From Roseobacter sp. (GTDB lineage: Bacteria > Pseudomonadota > Alphaproteobacteria > Rhodobacterales > Rhodobacteraceae): DNA of 5,881 nucleotides. The stretch is from the NCBI GenBank assembly GCA_024636425.1, contig JAGXHB010000162.1, forward strand, positions 1 through 5,881. The letters run 5' to 3'. Below, in pieces: positions 1-5,545 of this stretch. A program made the translations under genes and the position numbers. The stretch's first letter is position 1. Each line of letters starts with the position of its first letter. A model generated the notes under the pieces. It had not been told where the DNA came from, did not search any database, and saw only the letters and a list, made by a program, of their open reading frames with translations.

Positions 1-687
1 ACGACCAACTCCCTGAAATACGGAAGCATGGCACAGGATGCGGGCCGTCTGTCGGTCAAATGGACTGTGGATGAGCACCGCAACATGTCCCTCGAATGGC
101 GTGAAAGCGGATTGCCTGTTGCCCCCGACCGGATGTCTTCGCCCCCGAAAAAGAAAGGCTTTGGTTCCGTTCTGCTCTCGAACGTGGTTCAGGCCCAGTT
201 TGGCGGCGAGGTGGTGAGAAAGGTCACAGAGGACGGGTTGACCTATAACTTCCAGCTTTCCCTGAACAGTAAAACGCTCGCACAGACCGAGGGACCGTCA
301 CCCCAGACGGAAAGCGGTGATGCACTGAGCAGCGCTTTGTCTGTGATGGTTGTCGAAGATGACGCTCTTATCTCGCTTGATTTGACCGAGCTTCTCACGG
401 ACGAGGGGTATCGCGTTTTTGGGCAATTCGGGAATGTCGACAAGGCGCTGGAAGCCTTGCGCACCGGGTCACCGGATCTTGCCTTGCTGGATGCCGATCT
501 GGGCGGTGAAAGCTCGGCACCTGTTGCCGCGCTTTTGAACGCCCGGTCGGTGCCGTTTGTTGTGGTGACCGGTCACGGCGACGATTTTCCGGCTGATGAT
601 CCCCGGGCATCTGCACCGCGGATCGAGAAACCCATCGCGAATGCAGAACTGATGTCGGTCCTGAAACGATCAGCCGATAAAGGCTGA
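1..687 (+). CDS. Hybrid HWE-type sensor histidine kinase, C-terminal part (ATPase domain plus receiver domain); 5' end outside window
   Basis: The reading frame is open from base 1, so this is the 3' part of a larger gene; the ATG at 28 is internal. Residues 1-9 (TTNSLKYGS) match the end of the N-box of HWE/HisKA_2 kinases. W33-R-E35 near base 97 fits the W-x-E motif of the HWE G1 box, and GFGS near residues 53-56 is the G2 box. A linker of about 30 residues follows, then a receiver domain from about residue 114. It has the acidic pair D120/D121, phospho-acceptor D164 (codon 490-492), T190 and K210, so all residues for phosphotransfer are present. The family autophosphorylates on histidine in response to light, stress or other cues; the sensor domain is not visible, so the signal is unknown. 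The gene converges on the metal operon and shows no sign of belonging to it. Domain calls are secure; the full architecture is not. Confidence 0.93.
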   Translation, partial: TTNSLKYGSMAQDAGRLSVKWTVDEHRNMSLEWRESGLPVAPDRMSSPPKKKGFGSVLLSNVVQAQFGGEVVRKVTEDGLTYNFQLSLNSKTLAQTEGPSPQTESGDALSSALSVMVVEDDALISLDLTELLTDEGYRVFGQFGNVDKALEALRTGSPDLALLDADLGGESSAPVAALLNARSVPFVVVTGHGDDFPADDPRASAPRIEKPIANAELMSVLKRSADKG

Positions 688-884
688 TTGGGCCGTAGGA
701 AGGTGGCAAGGTGTGGGGTGCACGGTATTCGGGCCGCGATGGTGCATCTCTCGCGTTGATGCTTCCGGAGCGATATTCCGTCACCGTTTCACCGATCGCG
801 TGGTCGCCGTGCGGACGTATATCAAGGATCCAGACCACCTTGATGCCGGTGACCTTCACACAGTCAAGATCCGCCGGGCTACCC
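688..884. other. Convergent intergenic region, no supported gene
   Basis: These 197 bases separate the stop codons of two converging genes. Short open frames cross it on both strands, but none has a convincing ribosome binding site, family motif or plausible end. The only structures seen are the 7-bp inverted repeat at 821-844 and a weaker 5-bp one at 744-762. No T-rich run of the kind that ends an intrinsic terminator was found on either strand. Confidence 0.6.
821..844. terminator. Inverted repeat between convergent genes, possible weak or Rho-assisted terminator
   Basis: ATCAAGG (821-827) and CCTTGAT (838-844) are perfect inverted copies around a 10-base loop. The site lies 41 bases past the stop of the ZnuA-like gene and 134 bases past the kinase stop. 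The stem is only moderately GC-rich and neither side carries a T-run, so an intrinsic terminator is doubtful. It could protect a 3' end or be chance. Confidence 0.25.
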
Positions 885-1787
885 CTAGTTTTCCTGAAAC
901 GCACTTTCCAGCGCGTCGAGCGCGCCCCTCATCCGGTCGATAAAACTACCCTCTGAAGGGGTATTGGCCAGCGGAGAGAACACCACATCTGTCAGTCCCA
1001 AAGCGGACATCCGGCGCTGTGCTGCGGCTGAGGGCTCTGCTTCCCAGATGAAATGCCGCGCGCCCGTATCTGCGATCATCGTCTCAAGCGTGGCCCATTG
1101 GGCGTCAGTTGGGTCTTCTGTTGCGTCCCATTCCAGTGCGGTGATTTCAAGATCATAGGCGGCGGCGAAATAGTGATAGCGCGGATGCGAGGCGATGACC
1201 GGACCGGCACCGGGTTGATCAGACAAAACCATGGCGCGGGTATCAAGCGCATCAAGGTCGGCCAGCAGCACATCGCGTTCCCGCGCAATGCTTGCGGCAT
1301 TGTCCGGCATTTGCCGCGCCATGGCATCGGCAAGCACCTTGACCTGTTCCTGTGCAAGCGCAAAATCAAGCCAGGTGTAGCTTGCGGTTGCCGCATGGGA
1401 ATGTTCGCCGCCTTCCCCGTGGGAATGGGTGACCGTATCAGTGCGGATCAGTCGGTCACCAAATCCGGCAGAAGTGTCGATTGTCCGCGATCGTGGCAGT
1501 GACGCCTTGGTCGGCCATGTTGAAAAACCGGCCCCGTTCAGCGCAATCACATCTGCCGACTGGATTTCCGAAATATCGGCGATACCGGGCCGCCAGAAAG
1601 ACGGGTCGGTGCCAGCCGGCACCAGAAAGACCGTATCGACAGCTCCGCCCCCAAGACGGTCCGCAAAATAGGCAAGGGGGTAATTATCCGTGGCCACCAC
1701 AGGGCGATCCTGCGCTGCGAGGGGCATAGCGGTGACGGATAGCAACATGCCCAAGACCGAACGGCGGCACAGCGTGTTCATCTGCAT
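885..1787 (-). CDS. ZnuA-like (cluster A-I) metal solute-binding protein with altered ligand site
   Basis: This 300-residue exported protein has the layout of ZnuA/TroA-type binding proteins, which bind Zn or Mn in the periplasm for ABC uptake. A signal peptide spans about residues 1-25 (CRR then a hydrophobic stretch ending PLAA). The N-lobe has VPAGTDPSFWRPG (about 56-68), a His loop with H121, H123, H129 and H131, and the C-lobe starts near SHPRYHYFAAAY (200-211). The usual ligand histidines are replaced: S63 stands in DP-H-xxxP and Y137 in the H-x-WLD position; H201 remains; S271 stands at the usual Asp before PLA. The protein may therefore not bind metal in the ordinary cleft. The start at 1787 is backed by GGGGAG seven bases upstream; an ATG two codons later is possible. 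It is last in the operon, 3 bases after the NikL-like gene. No ZnuB or ZnuC lies nearby. Family is sure; substrate is not. Confidence 0.88.
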   Translation of the reverse strand: MQMNTLCRRSVLGMLLSVTAMPLAAQDRPVVATDNYPLAYFADRLGGGAVDTVFLVPAGTDPSFWRPGIADISEIQSADVIALNGAGFSTWPTKASLPRSRTIDTSAGFGDRLIRTDTVTHSHGEGGEHSHAATASYTWLDFALAQEQVKVLADAMARQMPDNAASIARERDVLLADLDALDTRAMVLSDQPGAGPVIASHPRYHYFAAAYDLEITALEWDATEDPTDAQWATLETMIADTGARHFIWEAEPSAAAQRRMSALGLTDVVFSPLANTPSEGSFIDRMRGALDALESAFQEN

Positions 1788-1790
1788 GGC

Positions 1791-2126
1791 TTAGCTCCCC
1801 GATCCGCGTGCAATATCTTCGGGCGTCAGAATCCAGTAATCCTCGTGGCCTTCGCCGGTTGTTACCTCGATGGTCATGCCTTCAGCCGCGACCTTCCTGT
1901 CGAGCGGGAAGCGCAGCGTGCCGTCCGTCCCGAGCGGCAGGGTCATCAGCAGGTCGGATTGCGCATTCAGTACCCGCACGTCGCCCGACACCGGCAGATT
2001 GCCGTTCGAGAACTTTGTCTCAACCACGACGGTGCTGTCCTCGACAAAGGCAAAGACGTTAAGCTGGTGCGCCTGAGCGGCGGTTGCAAAAGCAACCACC
2101 GCCAGCGTCGCGAAAATACGTCGCAT
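1791..2126 (-). CDS. NikL-like small periplasmic metal-transport accessory protein
   Basis: A 111-residue exported protein. Residues 1-19 form a signal peptide ending AAQA, leaving a predicted mature protein that begins HQLNVFAFVE. This H-x-x-NVFA-V start, the following VVVETKFSNG strand and the GEGHEDYWIL end match NikL/CbiL-type proteins, small beta-rich accessory subunits of ECF nickel/cobalt transporters with a carboxypeptidase-regulatory-like fold. The start is taken at the ATG at 2126, which overlaps the upstream gene's stop by one base (TGATG), a typical coupling arrangement; a GTG four codons earlier is less likely. H20 (first mature residue) and H96 could bind metal. The usual partners NikM/N/Q/O are not in the window, so it probably serves the FtsX-type transporter instead. 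The family match is from memory of its motifs and was not searched. Confidence 0.8.
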   Translation of the reverse strand: MRRIFATLAVVAFATAAQAHQLNVFAFVEDSTVVVETKFSNGNLPVSGDVRVLNAQSDLLMTLPLGTDGTLRFPLDRKVAAEGMTIEVTTGEGHEDYWILTPEDIARGSGS

Positions 2127-2895
2127 CAATCGTCCCACTCTTCAAAGCGCACCCAGATGACGGCACCCAGTTCGACCGCCTTGTCGGCCCCTTCATGGGC
2201 CATCGTCTCGGGTGCGGTGTTCAGCGCGGCAAACCCCCACCAGCCGTCCTTGGGTGCGGCGTATGTAAAGACACCATTGCCATCTGCCTTGACCGTCTGC
2301 GTGATCATCAAATCGCTCGGGGCCTCCGCGTCGCCGTCCTCGTTATAATATTCAACCTCGACCTCGGCATAGGGCACCGCTTCGCCCTCCAGCTTTACGA
2401 TGCCCTGAAACACGTTACCTTCCCACAGACCGAAGGGTTTGCTCAGCGGCACGATCTCGGTGCGCAGGCCAAGTTCGGTGTCCCACCCTTCGTCATCGTC
2501 AAAGGCGCTGACGTAGGTTTTCGTGTAATGGACGATAAAACTGTCTTCGGCGGGCTCCCAATAGGGCTGCGGCTCCATCGCGAAAACATAGGTTCCCGGA
2601 CGCTCAAGCGGATAGTCGAGCATGAAACCCGCCTGGTCCATGAGATGTCGGTCGCCGTCAGGTCGCCCTTGAGGTCAGTGGTTTCACCCTCGTGTGTCAC
2701 CTCGAACGAAACGGGTTCCTCAAGCACCATGCCGTTCAGTTCAAAAGGATGCGAGAAAGAAAGCGAAAGCTGTACAGACCTGCCGTCATCCTGACTGATC
2801 ATCGGATCGTTCGGAATGATCATGCCGTAGTGCGCCAGGGCGGTTGTCCCCATGAGGGCGACAGCGGCCAGTGTGGTCGTAAAGAGCGGTTTCAT
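2126..2895 (-). pseudogene. NikK-like DUF4198 periplasmic protein, interrupted by a single -1 frameshift
   Basis: Two frames together make one DUF4198/NikK protein of about 256 residues. The N-terminal part (2895 down to about 2635) has a signal peptide ending TTALA, mature start HYGMIIPND, and continues to SWT (residue 87). The C-terminal part (about 2635 to 2126) is in another frame and carries the family's PYWEPAED-FI-HYTK block and the GWD...GL-TEIVPL and VEVEYYN segments. Adding one base near 2635-2638 joins them as WTQAGFMLDY, which fits the family. The start at 2895 is set by AAAGGAG eight bases upstream. NikK-type proteins are thought to aid periplasmic Ni/Co delivery; here the gene sits 40 bases after the permease and overlaps the NikL-like gene. 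Both halves look well kept, so the break is a recent mutation or a sequence error rather than old decay. If real, the N-terminal frame ends at 2443 in nonsense. Confidence 0.85.
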
Positions 2896-2903
2896 GGATC
2901 TGT

Positions 2904-2910
2904 CTCCTTT
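2904..2910 (-). promoter_or_regulatory. Ribosome binding site for the NikK-like gene
   Basis: AAAGGAG on the minus strand, eight bases before the ATG at 2895. It is the best Shine-Dalgarno match in the window and shows that the true start is this ATG, not the longer open frame that runs upstream into the permease gene. Confidence 0.8.
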
Positions 2911-2935
2911 AGATTGAAAATATAGGGCTTTCGGG

Positions 2936-4093
2936 TCATGTCGCCAGAAGCCAGGCGACGATGGTGCTGCCATTGCTTTGAACGGCAAACGTAATGCCAA
3001 AGGCGATTGCCCCTGCAGTGCACAGAATAATAAAGGTTTCGGCCGCAAGCAGACGCAAGATCATGCCCCGTCGTGCCCCGATCTTGAACGCCGTCCGGAT
3101 TTCGCCGTCCCGCAGCCGGTAGGTCAGGAACACGGCGAGGGCGACGGCTGCGAGGGCGGCCCCTCCGATGATCAGGGTGACCGCATCAAGCAGGGCTTTG
3201 ATCCTGAAAATCCGCCCGACCAGTTCTCCAATCACCTCCTTCGGCACAATCAACTGCACGGGGTTTTCCGCATCCAGATAGCGCCCCCGCAGAATTGTCG
3301 CCGCGCGGGCGTCATTCGGTGCCACAAGGATTGCGGAAACGGGATAGTCGCCGGGATCACCGTGAAAGTGAAAGCTGTCGATGTTGTCTTGGGTGATCCT
3401 GTTGAATTCGACGATACTGGCAGAGGCCACGATCTCCCCCGGGGTCGCCGCTTCGTCAAGCACACCATCATGCCCATGCCCTATGCCGGCGATCACCCAA
3501 GAGGTTTTCACATCGACGAAAACGCCCTCGTCATCAGCGGTGCCCGTCGGGGCCAGTATGCCCACAATATTCAATTCTAGCGGATAGACGCCATCAAGAT
3601 CAAAAAGGTTCTGCGGCGCGGAAACGACTGTATCCCCCGGACCAAGGCCAAGGCGGTCGGCCACCTTTGCGCCCAACAGCGCCTCTCCAAGAAGGGCCAT
3701 CTGCCGGCCCTCGGCCAGTTCAAGCCCGCGGAAATCAAAGTACTCAAGCGATGTGCCGATGATCCGCGCCCCGTTCGTCTCGAACGCGGTGTTCAGCGGA
3801 ATGGGCAGCCCAAGCCCGCTGTCCCAGATCACATCGGCATCGGCCATGGTGACAGGCTCAGCGCGGTCATCCGAAAAATACAGCGCGTTCATGGCCAGAT
3901 CGAGCTGACTGCCGCGACGACCCAGAACCAGCGGCGTCTGCGCGGCGCGTTCTGTCAGGGCGGTTTGTGATCCGTTCAGCAACACCTGACTGATGAGTGG
4001 CACCGACAGGATCAGCGCTGTGACCAGTACCAGGACAAGTGACCGCGCCCAGTGGTACCGCAAATACGCGAAGGCAAGGAAAAACGCGTTCAT
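2936..4093 (-). CDS. FtsX/MacB-type ABC transporter permease
   Basis: A 385-residue inner-membrane protein. One helix lies at about 18-38, followed by a periplasmic domain of roughly 260 residues, then a helix at about 303-325. The cytoplasmic GEIRTAFKIGARRGMILRLL stretch (330-349) is the typical FtsX coupling segment that contacts the ATPase. A third helix lies at about 352-371 and only 14 residues remain. The TPLVLGRRGSQLDLAMNALYF segment after helix 1 and the late SFHFHGD block fit a distinct FtsX subfamily found beside metal genes. Two His pairs, H206/H208 (GHGHDG) and H242/H244 (FHFHG), should face the periplasm and could receive metal. FtsX/MacB proteins transmit ATP-driven motion to periplasmic partners instead of forming a classical import channel. 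The start overlaps the ATPase stop by four bases (ATGA). The usual fourth helix was not seen. Confidence 0.92.
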   Translation of the reverse strand: MNAFFLAFAYLRYHWARSLVLVLVTALILSVPLISQVLLNGSQTALTERAAQTPLVLGRRGSQLDLAMNALYFSDDRAEPVTMADADVIWDSGLGLPIPLNTAFETNGARIIGTSLEYFDFRGLELAEGRQMALLGEALLGAKVADRLGLGPGDTVVSAPQNLFDLDGVYPLELNIVGILAPTGTADDEGVFVDVKTSWVIAGIGHGHDGVLDEAATPGEIVASASIVEFNRITQDNIDSFHFHGDPGDYPVSAILVAPNDARAATILRGRYLDAENPVQLIVPKEVIGELVGRIFRIKALLDAVTLIIGGAALAAVALAVFLTYRLRDGEIRTAFKIGARRGMILRLLAAETFIILCTAGAIAFGITFAVQSNGSTIVAWLLAT

Positions 4094-4764
4094 GCTGCGG
4101 GGCCTTCCGTACGGCGAAAGGCCGAAAAGTCGATTACGCGGTCGAAACGGGGCAGAAGTTCGTGGTCGTGGGTGACCGCAAGCAGTGTTGCGCCTTGCTC
4201 GGCCGTGCGGGCAAAAAGCAGATCAAGAATGGCAGTCTTGTTGGCGGGATCAAGGTTGCCTGTTGCCTCGTCTGCCAGAACAAGCTGCGGCTGCATGATC
4301 AGCGCGCGACACAAGGCCACCCGCTGCTGCTCTCCCTGGCTCAGCGCATTGGGGTGGCGGTCAAGCTTGCCTGCAAGCCCGCAAGAGGCCGCCAGCTCTT
4401 GGGCGCGTGCGCGCGCCTGCGCGTCAATCCGGGCGCCGGCTGCGATCCGGTAGGGAAAGAGGATGTTTTCGCGCGCAGACAGATAGTCGAGCAAGGCAAA
4501 ATCCTGAAACACAAAGCCAATCCGGGATGCCCGAAGGGCGCGTCTCTCAGGATCGGTCATTGCCGAGACCAACTGGTCCCCCATGAACACAGACCCCGAT
4601 GCAGGCACCGTGATCCCGGCGATCAGGTTCAGCAGCGTCGTCTTTCCGGTGCCGCTGGGGCCGACCACGGCGACCTTCTCGCCCGCCTCAAGAGACAGCG
4701 TAGGGATTTCCAGCTGGAAATCGCCCCCCGGATAGGCAAAGCAAAGATCCTTGATTGTGATCAT
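4090..4764 (-). CDS. ABC transporter ATP-binding protein, LolD/MacB type
   Basis: A 224-residue cytoplasmic ATPase, close to the usual length for LolD-type subunits. All motifs are intact: Walker A GPSGTGKTT (35-43), Q-loop Q87 in VFQDF, signature LSQGEQQRVA (141-150), Walker B LVLADEAT with catalytic E166, NLD D-loop (170-172) and switch H199 in VTHDH. The VFQDFALLDYLSARENI stretch is typical of ATPases that pair with FtsX-fold permeases. Two copies should drive the permease encoded next, whose start it overlaps by four bases; it overlaps the preceding gene by four bases too, so the three are probably translationally coupled. The GFVFQ and LSQGEQQRV forms place it in the LolD/MacB/FtsE group and not the ZnuC group, which matters because a ZnuA-like protein is encoded in the same operon. 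Confidence 0.95.
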   Translation of the reverse strand: MITIKDLCFAYPGGDFQLEIPTLSLEAGEKVAVVGPSGTGKTTLLNLIAGITVPASGSVFMGDQLVSAMTDPERRALRASRIGFVFQDFALLDYLSARENILFPYRIAAGARIDAQARARAQELAASCGLAGKLDRHPNALSQGEQQRVALCRALIMQPQLVLADEATGNLDPANKTAILDLLFARTAEQGATLLAVTHDHELLPRFDRVIDFSAFRRTEGPAA

Positions 4765-5327
4765 TCGCCCGCCACCACCACACCCGCATCGGTGCGGTCG
4801 ACATCCGTCAGATCAAAGCGTGTCATCCGCCAAGCACCGTCTACCGGCTCGACCGTCATGTCGGCGGCATAGGTATTGCCGCGCACATGCAGGTGCGTTG
4901 CGTGCCCGACCGTCCCCACCACGCGCCATTTTACATTCATCTCGAAGGCCGCGCCGTTCTGACGTGACGAAAGCCCCTCCAGCTCCATCGCGTGCAACTC
5001 CTGATCGGCCTCACTCAGACCACCGCCGGCCATCGCGCCGACCCGCTCCAGATAAAGGGTCTCCAGCGCGTCATCGGCCGAAACCTGCGCCAGAGTGTCA
5101 TAGATCTCCGCTTCGCCGGTCTGCGCAAAGGCGCGGTAAATTACGGAAAGCATTTCGGGCATGATCTCATAGGACGAGGCAGCGAAATCCTGCGCTGATA
5201 CTTCCCCGAATGTTAAAGCCGAAAACCTGCTTTCCCTTGTCTCGCCGGGCCACATCAGGGCGATCGCCGCTATGACCACTCCCACGCCAGCGGCAAGAAG
5301 GAGCCCAAGGTTCATCTTGTTGCGCAC
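4761..5327 (-). CDS. Membrane-anchored periplasmic protein of unknown function with GHxxHxH motif
   Basis: A 188-residue protein, first in the operon. Residues 8-26 form one hydrophobic helix, so the rest probably sits in the periplasm. The IYRAF...EIYDTLA...ALETLYLERV block (63-96) and the NVKWRVVGTVGHATHLHVRGNTY block (131-153) look like conserved parts of a family I have seen beside FtsX-type ABC genes; I know no assigned function. H142, H145 and H147 form a close cluster, suggesting metal contact. The C-terminal part, with alternating strands and GAWRMTRFDL, could be an NTF2-like fold, which is a guess. The start is the GTG at 5327, chosen because AGAGGA lies six bases before it; an ATG four codons later is the alternative. 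It overlaps the ATPase gene by four bases. Its place suggests a fixed accessory subunit of the transporter. Confidence 0.82.
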   Translation of the reverse strand: MRNKMNLGLLLAAGVGVVIAAIALMWPGETRESRFSALTFGEVSAQDFAASSYEIMPEMLSVIYRAFAQTGEAEIYDTLAQVSADDALETLYLERVGAMAGGGLSEADQELHAMELEGLSSRQNGAAFEMNVKWRVVGTVGHATHLHVRGNTYAADMTVEPVDGAWRMTRFDLTDVDRTDAGVVVAGE

Positions 5328-5333
5328 ATGTCG

Positions 5334-5339
5334 TCCTCT
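5334..5339 (-). promoter_or_regulatory. Ribosome binding site deciding a GTG start
   Basis: AGAGGA on the minus strand, six bases before the GTG at 5327. The in-frame ATG at 5315 would be 18 bases away, too far for good use. An ATG at 5329 is in another frame and stops after five codons. This favours the GTG start of the first operon gene. Confidence 0.6.
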
Positions 5340-5430
5340 GGTCGGATAAGTTTACAAGCCACGTCATGAAGCACGAATGAGTTTCAGCACACTTAGCTGT
5401 GGCCGCCCTGTGGTCAACATGCAAGCGCCC

Positions 5431-5470
5431 GTCGGTCTTATGTCGGTCTTATGTCGGCCCTATGTCAGCC
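5431..5470 (+). repeat. 11-bp direct repeat array, about 3.6 copies
   Basis: GTCGGTCTTAT occurs at 5431-5441 and again at 5442-5452, followed by GTCGGCCCTAT at 5453-5463 and a partial GTCAGCC at 5464-5470. Viewed in the offset phase, ATGTCRG recurs three times with exactly 11 bases between starts, near one helical turn, so all copies face the same side of the DNA. The spacing equals the 7+4 pattern of direct half-sites used by OmpR/PhoB-family regulators; which protein binds is unknown. Confidence 0.85.
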
Positions 5471-5485
5471 GGGTGTCTGGCTGAC
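5464..5485. repeat. Inverted repeat, 7+8+7, possible operator or leader hairpin
   Basis: GTCAGCC (5464-5470) and GGCTGAC (5479-5485) are perfect inverted copies around GGGTGTCT. The left arm is also the last, divergent copy of the direct repeat array, so the same GTCRG core appears three times in one direction and, through CTGAC, once in the other. It lies 60-82 bases before the DUF1007 start and could be an operator or, if transcribed, a short hairpin. Confidence 0.55.
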
Positions 5486-5545
5486 GATTGCCGAACAGTG
5501 AGGCGGGTGATTGTACTGCCCCGCGACTGGAGATAATCAGGGTGC

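Larger units (their letters stand above)
5328..5545. promoter_or_regulatory. Divergent intergenic control region
   Basis: These 218 bases lie between the six-gene minus-strand operon and the plus-strand DUF1007 gene and should hold both promoters. On the minus strand TTGACC (5417-5412) is a fair -35 box, followed after 16 bases by a poor TAAGTG, so the -10 is not convincing. The 11-bp repeat array (5431-5470) lies just upstream of that -35, a place where activators of the OmpR/PhoB class often bind. No convincing promoter was found for the plus-strand gene. No AT-rich GTTATAnnATAAC-like Zur palindrome and no B12-box-like leader were seen. Confidence 0.5.

Noticed and set aside
744..762. 5-bp inverted repeat GCATC/GATGC
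   Set aside because: It is too short, has a 9-base loop and no T-run, so chance is the best explanation.
395..904. Minus-strand open frame of 169 codons crossing the convergent gap
   Set aside because: It runs antisense through the well-supported receiver domain, has no family motif and no good ribosome binding site; its composition is that of a GC-rich shadow frame.
711..956. Plus-strand short open frames in the convergent gap
   Set aside because: They run into the 3' end of the ZnuA-like gene, have no recognisable motif and no clear ribosome binding site.
2632..2650. Programmed -1 ribosomal frameshifting in the NikK-like gene
   Set aside because: The junction TGGACCAGG has no X-XXY-YYZ slippery heptamer and no obvious stimulatory hairpin follows; a lost base explains it more simply.
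4039..4872. Long plus-strand open frame of 277 codons
   Set aside because: It is antisense to an ATPase with every ABC motif intact, and its translation shows no domain.
5488..5516. Possible plus-strand promoter TTGCCG-17-TTGTAC before DUF1007
   Set aside because: The spacing is right but the -10 hexamer matches the consensus at only two positions.
5328..5545. Zur box or cobalamin riboswitch in the divergent region
   Set aside because: No AT-rich palindrome of the alphaproteobacterial Zur type and no B12-box-like conserved core was found by eye; a profile search could still overturn this.
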